From JANWXD01 sp035575135 (GTDB lineage Bacteria > Acidobacteriota > Terriglobia > Bryobacterales > Bryobacteraceae), in contig DATLYE010000038.1 of the NCBI GenBank assembly GCA_035575135.1, positions 26,331 through 90,330 on the forward strand: a stretch of DNA of 64,000 nt, in the 5' to 3' direction. The notes below the pieces were generated by a model that saw only the letters and a program-made list of their open reading frames with translations, did not search any database and was not told the DNA's origin. Below, piece by piece: positions 1 through 7,859 of this stretch (position 1 is its first letter; each line of letters begins with the position of its first letter). The translations under genes and the position numbers were made by a program.

Positions 1-54
1 CGCGTCTATCTCTGGACGATCACAGAAAAGCTCAAAAAAAGCGGAATCCAGTAA
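1..54 (+). CDS. 3' end of an unidentified gene (partial)
   Basis: The first frame is open from the window edge and closes at TAA 52-54, giving a 17-residue tail (RVYLWTITEKLKKSGIQ). It runs co-directionally into the window edge, so only the C-terminus is visible. No family can be assigned from so little. It converges on the small minus-strand gene at 64-315, with only 9 bp between the stops. Confidence 0.4.
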   Translation, partial: RVYLWTITEKLKKSGIQ

Positions 55-63
55 GGTTCCCCT

Positions 64-315
64 TCAGACGCGCGGGTTCCGGCGGGCCGGCATGCGAACC
101 GCCGGGGCGGGGTTGGCTTTCCACTCGCGTTCCAGCTCCTCCAGTTCGCGCCCGATGATGGACTGTTCGATGGCCCAGCCGAGGCCCGGCGAGTTGGTCA
201 GAATTCGCCGCCTGCGGATCACCTCGAGGATGCGAAACCCCGTTTCCAGCCGGTTGCGGAGATCCAGGGAGCTCCCCTTGCGGTTCCCCGCCGCCTCTTC
301 GTGTGCCGGCGACAT
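64..315 (-). CDS. Small hypothetical protein
   Basis: This 83-residue, charged, helical protein has no signal peptide or membrane segment and belongs to no family I recognise. The start is well supported: on the minus strand a strong AAGGAGGT Shine-Dalgarno ends 5 nt before the ATG. The basic stretch IRRRRI near residue 34 and a Glu-rich stretch near residue 57 suggest a small soluble helical protein. It faces the partial gene at 1-54 and is divergent from the Spy-like gene at 509. Confidence 0.6.
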   Translation of the reverse strand: MSPAHEEAAGNRKGSSLDLRNRLETGFRILEVIRRRRILTNSPGLGWAIEQSIIGRELEELEREWKANPAPAVRMPARRNPRV

Positions 316-508
316 CGGTTACCTCCTTCGAGCGGGCGTCGGCCCGTGATCTAGTCCCTTCTATGTATAGTGAGGCCGGCCGCTCTCACCGCCAATAGCC
401 TGAACGGTTCATTTTGGAGCCAGGGAGTACTAAAACCCTCAAAGCTTCCGGGGCCGCCGTAATCCGTTCGGGATTTCGGCCGTCATCAATGGGTGGAAGG
501 AGACAAGG

Positions 509-1045
509 ATGCGGATTCAGAGGCTATTGATCCTGGCGGCGCCGGCGATTTTGATGGCTCAGGCTCCGGCGCCCAATGTAAGCGATCTGAAGACGTTCTT
601 GGGACTTACGGACGCCCAGGTCACCCAGCTCCGGGACCTGAGGCAGCAGGAGCGGGAGGCTCTGCGCTCCGTGGCTCAGCAGATGGCTGAGAAGCGCCGT
701 GCGCTTGGACAGGCATTACAGGCTGGCAGTACCGATGCCACCGCCCTGGGCCAGCTGCTTGTGGATATCCAGAACCTCCGCAAGCAGATCCAGACCACGA
801 ACGAGAATTTCCGTAGCCAGGCCCTGGCGCTGTTGACGGCCGATCAAAAGGCCAAGCTGGCGCAACTAGAAGCGGCGGCCAAGCTGGCACCTGCGATCCG
901 TCAGGCGACGGCGCTCAACCTGTTGGCGCCCCCGGCAGGTCCGGGTTTGGGCCTCGGGCTGGGAAGGTTTGGTCTCGGTGTTGGCCCCGGCCCGGGCGCA
1001 GGCATGGGCATGGGTCCGGCGATGCGGATGCGCCGCGGGCGCTGA
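509..1045 (+). CDS. Secreted Spy/CpxP-like helical protein with Gly-rich tail
   Basis: This 178-residue protein opens with a signal peptide (MRIQRLLILAAPAILMAQA, cleavage likely after AQA). A long Gln/Leu/Arg-rich helical region follows at about residues 25-130, containing 'LGLTDAQVTQLRDLRQQ' and 'LLTADQKAKL'. That layout resembles periplasmic Spy/CpxP (LTxxQ) chaperone-like or metal-stress proteins. The last ~40 residues are Gly/Met/Pro-rich and end MRMRRGR, which is not part of the Spy fold. GGAAGGAGA precedes the ATG. The gene is probably monocistronic, given the terminator at 1094. The family call is by motif only and the substrate is unknown. Confidence 0.65.
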   Translation: MRIQRLLILAAPAILMAQAPAPNVSDLKTFLGLTDAQVTQLRDLRQQEREALRSVAQQMAEKRRALGQALQAGSTDATALGQLLVDIQNLRKQIQTTNENFRSQALALLTADQKAKLAQLEAAAKLAPAIRQATALNLLAPPAGPGLGLGLGRFGLGVGPGPGAGMGMGPAMRMRRGR

Positions 1046-1093
1046 GCACCGGCAGTTCTCACCCCCGACGACCCTCACGGGTCGCTGTCTCAG

Positions 1094-1127
1094 AAAACCG
1101 GCCCCGGCTTGCCGGGGCCGGTTTTTG
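1094..1127 (+). terminator. Rho-independent terminator
   Basis: A perfect GC stem (ACCGGCCCCGG / CCGGGGCCGGT) around a CTT(G) loop is followed by TTTTTGTTTT. It lies about 50 bp after the stop of the Spy-like gene and has A residues 5' of the stem, so it could also act in the other direction. Confidence 0.9.
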
Positions 1128-1201
1128 TTTTGGGGCGATGGGGCGTTGACGAGAGATGGAGCCCCGGGTGGGGGGCCCGGGGTCTCCACTCAGAGGGGCT
1201 T

Positions 1202-1225
1202 AGCGACGAGCTGGGCCTCGTCGCT
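1202..1225. other. Hairpin in non-coding host flank
   Basis: The 9-bp arms AGCGACGAG / CTCGTCGCT flank a 6-nt loop (CTGGGC). There is no T-tract on either side, so it is not an intrinsic terminator. It sits in the ~480-bp stretch 1046-1529, where apart from this hairpin and the terminator I see no gene. Confidence 0.35.
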
Positions 1226-1529
1226 GGGGATGCATAAGTCAATGACGACTTATTTGCCAATCGGTAGTGCACGTGGCGTGCCAAATCGGTCTGCGCCGGC
1301 GTCTGGTGAATTCCATGGATTCCACGCGCTTTAGTGCGCCCACCCTCTGCCGAATCCCTCACTGAGTGGGGCAAATCTCACAGCCGGCGGGAAAAACACC
1401 CAGCGTAACGCGACACATTCAGCCTGTGACAGACGCCCCCACTGGTCTGGCCTCGCTCCGGGAGCGAAATCGTCGGGGACTCACAAGCCTCCGCTGGAAT
1501 GGTCATTAATGGATTAATGGATTGTGAAC

Positions 1530-1583
1530 TGGAGCCACCCGCCGGGATCGAACCGGCGACCTGCTGATTACGAATCAGCCGCT
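1530..1583 (-). repeat. attL: duplicated 3' 54 nt of tRNA-Thr
   Basis: This is an exact copy of 30466-30519. On the minus strand it covers the tRNA from the 3' side of the D-arm through anticodon arm, T-arm, acceptor 3' strand and encoded CCA. The D-loop and 5' acceptor strand are missing and the following sequence (from 1584) differs, so it is not a functional tRNA. It is the displaced host end of the target gene. Confidence 0.95.
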
Positions 1584-1648
1584 ATGACCTCCCTGTTCCT
1601 ACCCGGGCATAACCATAACTTTATGCTGGGGAAACGATTGTTCACCTG

Positions 1649-1677
1649 TTGCTTCCTGGCGCTTCCTCGGCTATAAT
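1649..1677 (+). promoter_or_regulatory. Putative sigma-70 promoter of the integrase
   Basis: TTGCTT (1649-1654), a 17-bp spacer and a perfect TATAAT (1672-1677) lie 63 bp upstream of the integrase ATG. This is among the best -35/-10 matches in the window. Confidence 0.6.
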
Positions 1678-1739
1678 CGGACCATGTGTATCCCTGAAGT
1701 ATCCCTCGAAAGGTTGACTAACTCAAATCAGTAGGCCCT

Positions 1740-2957
1740 ATGACGCGCCCCGATCCCCACCCGAAAGTGGTCGCAATGCCCACCCAGCAGCCAACCAAGC
1801 AACCGAAGACGGTGCCCTGTACACAGGCGGCAATCGACGCTCTGCCTTTGGGCAGCGGAGATTGGGTGGTCAAAGGAGTGCCCGGGTTGCTCGTGCGCTG
1901 CGGCGCCCGCGGCAAGAGTTTCCGCGTCCAACGACGCATTCGCGGCCGGCTCGTTAAACGTGTGTTGGGCAAGATGAGTGTGGCCGCCGCGCGGCGGGAG
2001 GCGATGAAACTGTGGGCCCAACTCAAGCCGGCACCGTTGGAAGGCAAAATGACATTAGCCCAAGCGTGGCATCGGTACTTGGAGGAGAAAACCCTGGCGG
2101 CCAAGACGAGGAAGGTGTATGCGCAAAACTTGGAGCTGTATTTGGCCGACTGGAAGAACCGCACGCTGGAATCGTTGGGTCAGGACCGCGCCGGCTTCCG
2201 GACGCGCATCTTGCAGATCGCCCGCCAACACGGCAAGGCGGCGGCGGGCAGTTTGCTGAGGACGTTCCGGGCGATTTACAACTATCATCGGCGTGTCAGC
2301 CCGGATCTTCCGGAATGTCCCAGCGTTGCGGTAGACGAGCCGCGCGTGCCTCCGCGCGACTGGGCCTTGTCGGACAAGGAACTGCGGGCTTGGTGGCGGG
2401 CCGTACGGCAGCTGGGCCCGTTGAAGCGCACGTGGTGGCTTACCGCGCTGTTGACAGGTGCCCGGGCGGCGAGCCTGAGTCATCTGAAGTGGGAAGATGT
2501 GGATTTCGAGCGCAAGGTGATTCGGTTCCGGGTGGCCAAGGGCGGGCGGTCGTATCGGGTACCGATGAGCGAGCGGCTGGCGTTGATCCTGTTGCGATGG
2601 CGCGAGCAGGCGGTGGCGAGCCAGTGGGTGTTTGCCTCGCCGCGGGATCCTTCGCGTCCGTTGTATGAGCAGGTGCGGGATGACCGCAAGGGCGTGCTCT
2701 CGCCGCACCATCTCAGACACACGATGCGGACGCAGCTGGCCGAGGTGGGCGCCACGTCGGATCTGGCGCGGATCGCCTTGGGGCACAGCATGACGCACGA
2801 TGTGTCGCAGCGCTACGTGACGCCCCAATTGCTGGTTGAGGCGGTGCGGCCCTTGATGAACGCCGTGGCCGAGAAGTACGCGCAGAAGTTGGGGTGGGGC
2901 AGCTATGGCGCGACCGAGGAAAGCTCCGGTAGCGAAGGTCCGGCAGGCGGCAGCTGA
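1740..2957 (+). CDS. Tyrosine recombinase (island integrase)
   Basis: This 405-residue site-specific recombinase most likely catalyses integration and excision of the island at tRNA-Thr. The N-terminal ~90 residues look like the arm-binding region of tRNA-targeting integrases. A SAM-like core-binding helical domain spans about 105-190 and the catalytic domain about 207-380. The visible active-site set is R242 (TGARAASL), HxxR at 323-326 (HHLRHT), H349 (GHS) and Tyr359 (QRYVTPQ), so the enzyme appears intact. It lies just inside attL with its own promoter. No Shine-Dalgarno is obvious before ATG 1740, and an in-frame ATG 12 codons later is possible. Confidence 0.92.
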   Translation: MTRPDPHPKVVAMPTQQPTKQPKTVPCTQAAIDALPLGSGDWVVKGVPGLLVRCGARGKSFRVQRRIRGRLVKRVLGKMSVAAARREAMKLWAQLKPAPLEGKMTLAQAWHRYLEEKTLAAKTRKVYAQNLELYLADWKNRTLESLGQDRAGFRTRILQIARQHGKAAAGSLLRTFRAIYNYHRRVSPDLPECPSVAVDEPRVPPRDWALSDKELRAWWRAVRQLGPLKRTWWLTALLTGARAASLSHLKWEDVDFERKVIRFRVAKGGRSYRVPMSERLALILLRWREQAVASQWVFASPRDPSRPLYEQVRDDRKGVLSPHHLRHTMRTQLAEVGATSDLARIALGHSMTHDVSQRYVTPQLLVEAVRPLMNAVAEKYAQKLGWGSYGATEESSGSEGPAGGS

Positions 2958-3097
2958 CGCTCGGGCTGCGCTGCTTGATCGGATTGTTGCAGAGATTCGG
3001 GAGTACCTGTGTCACGCCGCCGGGCTCCGGCATGCGACGATGAAGGTCGAGGCGCACCGGGCGTTCCCCTCTCCACAGAAAACCGGAGACAGACCCC

Positions 3098-3353
3098 GTG
3101 GCAGCGCGCGACGAGAAGCGCGGCGTGGTGAGCGCCCATCACTTGCGGCACACCTATCGAACCGTGCTGGCCGAGGCTGGGAGCAACCCCGGATCAGGCG
3201 CGCCTGCTGCTCGGGCACTCGCTGGGCGGTGACGTCTCGCGGGGCTACATCACGCCGCATCTGGTGGTCGAGTCCTTGCGGCCGCTGGCCGAGGCGGTGG
3301 CGGCGCGCTATGCTGAGCTGCTGGGATGGAGCTGGGATGAAGCAGGCCCGTAA
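3098..3353 (+). pseudogene. Remnant of a second tyrosine recombinase (C-terminal part)
   Basis: Starting near GTG 3098, one frame encodes a second copy of the catalytic C-terminus with 'SAHHLRHTYRTVLAEAG'. A frameshift around 3190 moves the match to another frame, which reads 'LLLGHSLGGDVSRGYITPH' and ends TAA 3351-3353. HxxR, the second His and the Tyr equivalent are all recognisable and align with the intact integrase. The N-terminal domains and the first Arg are absent. It is probably a relic of an earlier related integrase or a tandem duplication. Confidence 0.75.
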
Positions 3354-3997
3354 GCAAGGCGCAGAAGGCATGGCCGGCGAGGCGAATTACCGGACCCGGC
3401 TGGAGGCCGCCCGCAGCCTGTTCCGGGATCTGGCTAAGCGTGCCGAGGCGTTTGCTGCTCGTTTGGAGCAGATTCGCGACTGGGTGGAAGAGCGGCAGCG
3501 GCTGGAGGCCGAGAGCGAGGAGCAGCGCTTACGCCGCGCGAGGTTGCACCGCGAGATCGAGAGCTTCTACGCCGGCTGGCGCCAGTGGGTGGCGGAGGCG
3601 CGCGCTGCCTGCGGGCGATTGCGGGGGCTGCTGCCGGCGCATGAGGTCGAGCGGTTTGCGGCGCGGCTCAGCGAGACGGCGATCGGGCCGAGCCTTCAGG
3701 CGCTACAAGAGCTCCTGGGGCGGCTGGAGGAGTTCCTCGCCGCCTCGAAGTCCGCACGGGCGCGCTTCCGGGAGCCCCGTAAGGTACAAGCGGCGGCGCA
3801 ACCGACGCCATCACCTCCTGCTGCGGAGCGCTGGGTGACCGCCTCCGAGTATGCCGCCTACGCCGGCGTTTCGGTGCAGACGCTGGCCAACTGGCGCTGG
3901 CAAGACCGTAAAGCGGGCCGCGACCACGCCGCCCCCCGGCAAATCCGTCTACCACCGCATCGGACGCTCGGTGCGGTACCGGCTTGATGAGGGATAG
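3337..3997 (+). pseudogene. Coiled-coil protein with C-terminal excisionase-type HTH, frameshifted
   Basis: From ATG 3337 the frame encodes ~180 residues of charged coiled coil rich in Arg, Glu and Ala. A helix-turn-helix of the MerR/excisionase (HTH_17) type follows (WVTASEYAAYAGVSVQTLANW). The annotated frame stops at 3987 with an unlikely tail. Shifting frame in the C6 run at about 3932-3937 instead continues the expected HTH_17 wing (KSVYHRIGRSVRYRLDE) to TAG 3995-3997. So the gene is broken by an indel or relies on frameshifting. The same frame is open back to ATG 2905, but that part runs across the integrase relic in a non-native frame. A directionality-factor or regulator role is inferred only. 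Confidence 0.55.
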
Positions 3998-4113
3998 CCA
4001 CCCCGGGGAAGGGGCGGATCGGGCGAGTGACCGGCAGGGGCGGGCGTCGATGTACAGCGCTCGCCTAGATGCGCCAGCAGGCTGTGTCTAAAAAGTCGCT
4101 GCGAAATCATTTC

Positions 4114-4845
4114 ATGCCGGACCGCCTTCGGCAGCGGCAGCGGGTGCTGATCTGCTAAGCCGAACGGGTCCAGGCGCCGGGGCATCCCTTCTACCGGAAG
4201 CTGAAACAGGTTCTCGAACAGGACGGCTTTGACGAGTTCTGCGAAGAGCAGTGCCAGCGCTTCTATGCCGGGCGGCGAGGACGGCTGTCGCTGCCGCCAG
4301 GCGTCTATTTCCGCCTGATGCGGGGGCTTCTTCGAGGGGCTGGACAGCGAGCGCGGCATCGCTTGGCGGGCGGCCGACTCGCTGAACGTACGCGAGGGTT
4401 TGGGCTACGGCCTGGAACAGCCGACACCGGACCACGTGACGGTGTCGCGGACGCGGCGGCTAACCGACGCCGCAACACACGAGCAGGTCTTCGGCTGGCA
4501 CACGATCGGCGTGGATGCGACGACCCTAGAGGCCAACGCGGTGATGCGCTCGATCGTGCGGCGGGACACGGGCGAAAGCTACCCCGAATATCTGCAGCGT
4601 CTGGCGGCGGCCGAGGGTATGCCCGGGGCCGATGCGGCGGCGCTGCGGCGGGTGGACCGGAGGCGGCGCAAGCAAGCCTCCAACATCGAGTGGGTGAATC
4701 CGCACGAGCCGGAGGCCGAGATCACGCGCCTGAAGGACGGCCGCGCCGCGCTGGCCTACAAGGTGGAAGAGGCGGCGGACATGGCCAGTGGGGCGGTCCT
4801 GGGGCCTCGTAAAGGGCGGTCCGGCCCTCCCATCGCGGCCGTTTG
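4114..4845 (+). pseudogene. Decayed DDE transposase (IS4/IS5/IS1182-like)
   Basis: The relic reads from ATG 4114 through an in-frame TAA at 4156-4158, then 'HPFYRKLKQVLEQDGFDEFC'. A frameshift in the G5 run at 4322-4326 leads into 'FFEGLDSERGIAWRAADSL', 'PDHVTVSRTRRL', 'IGVDATTLEANAVMRSIVRR' and 'NPHEPEAEITRLKDGR'. These blocks follow the order seen in this transposase type. The segment between 'THEQVF' and 'GWHTIG' looks shortened, and the 3' half with the last catalytic residue is gone. No terminal inverted repeats are evident. With a stop, a frameshift and truncation it is dead. Confidence 0.75.
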
Positions 4846-5031
4846 CGTACAGCCAGGGCGTGCGGTCGATCCCACCGGACCCAACAGTTCTGCATATCTT
4901 AGGCACGGCCTGCTAGGGACCATGCGAGCTCAAATCCGGGAAGAAAAGGAGGAATCAGATTCAGCCTGCTCACGCCGTCGGTCGCCTGAAATTCCGGCGA
5001 AAAGCTGAGCCCGACCTGCGTGGATCACAGC

Positions 5032-5037
5032 TATAAT
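5032..5037 (+). promoter_or_regulatory. Candidate -10 element upstream of the cas cassette
   Basis: A perfect TATAAT lies 82 bp before the csb1 ATG at 5119. No convincing -35 is present at 16-18 bp spacing, so this is only a candidate promoter for the csb1-csb2-cas3 operon. Confidence 0.3.
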
Positions 5038-5118
5038 GTTCGCGTTCGCGCCGGAGTCGGCCGAGCGCGGTCAGCCGGTTCGGTCGCGAAAAGTCGCCAA
5101 AGACGAGGAGAGAAATTC

Positions 5119-6414
5119 ATGAGTTTTTCCTTGCTCACCTACGAGGAACTCCGCGCCGCAGTGGCCGGAACGGCCTTCGCATTCCGAGCCGTCACCGACC
5201 TGGATCCGGCCGGCGGCGACGGCGACAAGCTCTTCCCGCCCACCTATCAGGGCGGCGTCTACGCGCGCGAGCAGCGCATGATCGACGGCCGTCCTGTCGA
5301 GTGCGTGCTGCTCGACAGCGTGCAATCGCAGGCGAACCGGCTTGAGCTGGCGCTGCTTGAGTGGCATCGCAGCGCGCCGCCATCGGAGAAACCTTTCCCC
5401 CTCGTGCAGATCGATTTTTCCGGCACGACGGCCGCCGAAGTCGGTCTGTTCAGTGTGCTCGAGGCGCCGCACCGTATCGCCGACGGCGTTTTTCTGGCGA
5501 GCGAAATTGAGGAGGAGGACAGCGGAAGGCGCGAATGGAAGCCCTTTCGCCATCCGAAGTACCCGAACAAGTCGAGCGCCCTGGGAAGGCTGGTCGATGA
5601 GGCCAGTCCCGCACGTGCCACGGGCCTGTTCGGCCTGTGCCCCACCGCCCTGGTGTTCGGCATGTGGGACTCACACGGCTCGCGCGGCGGCCTCGGCCAG
5701 AAGTTCCAGCGAGCGCTGGTCTCCGAGATCATCGGCATCGACGCAACCGAGAACAATCGCCGCCCGGCCAGCCGGATCGACCCCCTCATCACGGTGGCCG
5801 GCGAGAGCATTCAGATCCGCAAAGCGGACGACAGGACCTGGACGGTCATTGAAACAGGCAAAGGCAACGCGAAGCTTTCCGAAGTCGGCTTGGGCAATGT
5901 CGTACCTTCCCTCAAAGTGCCGCCGGAGCAGCGCCGGAACTTCGAAAGCGAATATAACCACGGCGGCGTCTCGGTCCGCTTCGCGCGCCAGATCGCGGTT
6001 TTGTCGCTGCCGGCGCTGCGGCGCCTGCGCTTTCCGCTCGATTCGGCCTCGCCCGAGCAGCAGGCCGAGGCCGATGTCGCCGCCCGGACCGTGCTGGCGG
6101 CGTTCGCCCTCGCCGCCTTGGCCCGCCAGTGGGAAGCCGGATTCAGCCTGCGGTCCCGTTGCGATCTGGTGCCGCGCCACGAACTCACGCTGGCGCTGCT
6201 GGCGACCGGCGAGGCTCGCTCGTTCCGCCTTCCGGCCGATGCCGCAACCGAACTCTTGCGGGTTGCTGTGGCTGCGGCCAAATCGGCCGGGCTGCCCTGG
6301 CCCACCGGCGACAACCCGCCTTGGAAAGAGGGCTGCTTGACGCTGCGCCCTAACGTCGAGCTGGTCAAAGCTGTAACGCGCAGCCGCGAGCTGGCGGCCG
6401 AAGCCCGCGAGTGA
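5119..6414 (+). CDS. csb1: Type I-G (I-U) CRISPR Csb1/Cas7 backbone subunit
   Basis: This 431-residue protein resembles the Csb1 (GSU0053-type) family, the Cas7-like RAMP that forms the crRNA-binding backbone of type I-G Cascade. Supporting features are the N-terminal 'LTYEELRAAVAGTAFAFR', the 'FPPTYQGGVYA' and 'VLLDSVQSQANRLE' blocks, and 'MWDSHG…QKFQRALVSEIIGID', all characteristic of Csb1. The start is placed at ATG 5119 because GAGGAGAG lies just upstream. The frame is open back to 5020 but lacks a ribosome site there. It is first in a four-gene operon and its stop overlaps csb2. Confidence 0.88.
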   Translation: MSFSLLTYEELRAAVAGTAFAFRAVTDLDPAGGDGDKLFPPTYQGGVYAREQRMIDGRPVECVLLDSVQSQANRLELALLEWHRSAPPSEKPFPLVQIDFSGTTAAEVGLFSVLEAPHRIADGVFLASEIEEEDSGRREWKPFRHPKYPNKSSALGRLVDEASPARATGLFGLCPTALVFGMWDSHGSRGGLGQKFQRALVSEIIGIDATENNRRPASRIDPLITVAGESIQIRKADDRTWTVIETGKGNAKLSEVGLGNVVPSLKVPPEQRRNFESEYNHGGVSVRFARQIAVLSLPALRRLRFPLDSASPEQQAEADVAARTVLAAFALAALARQWEAGFSLRSRCDLVPRHELTLALLATGEARSFRLPADAATELLRVAVAAAKSAGLPWPTGDNPPWKEGCLTLRPNVELVKAVTRSRELAAEARE

Positions 6415-7859
6415 ACCCGGCGATGTTCGGTTTCGAGATCCGCTACCTGCGGGGAGCGGTGACCGCGGCCGACGTCAGCCGCGGAAGCGAGAAAGACGAG
6501 GTCGAATGGCCGCCGCACCCCGATCGGCTTTTTTGCGCGCTCGTGCAAGCGTGGGCCGACGCCGGCTGCCCGGCTTCCGCCCGCGCGGCGCTGGAGTGGC
6601 TCGAGTCGCTCGGGCCTCCCCTGCTCCACTGCGGGCGTCTCCTGTCGAGCCACGCGGTCCAGCGCTACGTTCCCGTCAACGACAAGTGGCAGCCGCTAGA
6701 TGAGAAGAACAAGAAGCCGTTCGCGCCGATTCCGGAGACTCTGCTCGGGCGGGACCACAAGCCCCGGCGATTCGCCGTCGGAACCCTCAGTGAGGAGACG
6801 GTGCGCATCTGGTGGCCGGAGGCGGTCCCGGAGCCGCATGTGGTCCGGGAGCTGGAGGCGCTCGCGCGGGGCGTCGCCTGTCTCGGCCACTCCTCCAGTC
6901 TGGTCACCGTCGGCACGCTGGGCGAGGCTGAAGGTCTGGCGCCCGAATGGATCCCGCGAGCCGACGGCAGTCTTCCGCTGCGGGTGCCCGCGCCGGGCCG
7001 CCTCCGTGAGCTCGAGCGGGCCTACCAAGGCGGCCGCCGGCCGCCGCTGAGCGACTGGGCCAATTACGGCCGCCCGGAGAAACCCGTGAGTCTCTCTCAA
7101 GGACATCATCGAGAACTGATCGTTTTTCGGCTCGCCGCCGACCGCCCGCCTCTCCCGCTCGAAGCGACGGCGAAGCTGACCGCCGTCTGGCGGGCGGCTC
7201 TGCTGGCGCAGGCCGACCAGCCGGTCGCCGAGGCCATCAGCGGCCACGCGCCCGGGAGCACTGCGGCCGATCCGCGGCCCAGTCAGCGCCCCCACCTGGC
7301 GCTGCTGCCCCTGGCCGACGTCGGACACCAGTTCGCGCGGGCTCACCTGCTGGGCGTGGCGGCGGCCTTGCCGACCGGGCTCAGCGCCTTCGAGCGGCGC
7401 GCCTGCCTCCGCGCCCTCGGCCGGGTTGGGGAGCTGACGCTCGGCCGCTTGGGAGTGTGGCGACTCGAGCGCTGCGACGCCGTGGAGCGCCGCGTTGCGT
7501 TGCAGCCGGAGACCTGGACCCGGCCCGCCCGAATCTGGGCGAGCGTCACCCCGGTGGTCTTCGGCAGGTACCCGGACGAGCTGTTCGGCGACGAGGCCCG
7601 AGGGCTCATCCGGGAGGCCTGTGGAATCGCCGGCCTGCCGGAGCCATCTGCGGTGGTTCTGGCGCCTGTCGCCTGGGTGCTGGGCGCCCCGCCCGCATTT
7701 CGGTTCCCGCCGCTCCCGAGCCGCCCCGGCAAGTCGCGGCGCGCGCACGTGCATGTTCTGCTCGAATTCGACGAGCCCGTCGGCGGTCCGGTGCTGGTCG
7801 GAGCGGGCCGGCACGCCGGCTATGGGCTGTTCCGGCAACTGGGCGGAGGCAGGGCATGA
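6411..7859 (+). CDS. csb2: Type I-G CRISPR Csb2 (Cas5–Cas6-like subunit)
   Basis: This 482-residue protein matches the Csb2/GSU0054-type architecture. In type I-G that family combines the Cas5 role (crRNA 5' handle binding) with Cas6-like processing. The N-terminus has 'FGFEIRYLRGAVTAADV' and 'EWPPHPDRLFCALVQAW', typical of the family. The C-terminus ends in a Gly-rich RAMP loop (VGAGRHAGYGLFRQL). GTG 6411 overlaps the csb1 stop by 4 nt; ATG 6423 is an alternative start. The 3' end overlaps the cas3 ATG (ATGA), indicating translational coupling. Confidence 0.85.
   Translation: MNPAMFGFEIRYLRGAVTAADVSRGSEKDEVEWPPHPDRLFCALVQAWADAGCPASARAALEWLESLGPPLLHCGRLLSSHAVQRYVPVNDKWQPLDEKNKKPFAPIPETLLGRDHKPRRFAVGTLSEETVRIWWPEAVPEPHVVRELEALARGVACLGHSSSLVTVGTLGEAEGLAPEWIPRADGSLPLRVPAPGRLRELERAYQGGRRPPLSDWANYGRPEKPVSLSQGHHRELIVFRLAADRPPLPLEATAKLTAVWRAALLAQADQPVAEAISGHAPGSTAADPRPSQRPHLALLPLADVGHQFARAHLLGVAAALPTGLSAFERRACLRALGRVGELTLGRLGVWRLERCDAVERRVALQPETWTRPARIWASVTPVVFGRYPDELFGDEARGLIREACGIAGLPEPSAVVLAPVAWVLGAPPAFRFPPLPSRPGKSRRAHVHVLLEFDEPVGGPVLVGAGRHAGYGLFRQLGGGRA

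Noticed and set aside
1530..1583. A second functional tRNA-Thr gene
   Set aside because: The 5' acceptor strand and the D-loop are missing and the flanking sequence diverges at 1584, so only the duplicated 3' end is present.
2905..3336. An N-terminal extension (ATG 2905) making a single 360-codon protein with the coiled-coil gene
   Set aside because: The middle of that frame reads across the integrase relic in a non-native frame, giving implausible Arg/Trp/Ser-rich sequence, so ATG 3337 is the better start.
4850..5118. A possible CRISPR array or leader between the transposase relic and csb1
   Set aside because: There are no regularly spaced direct repeats here, nor at 11718-11813 or 27738-30465.
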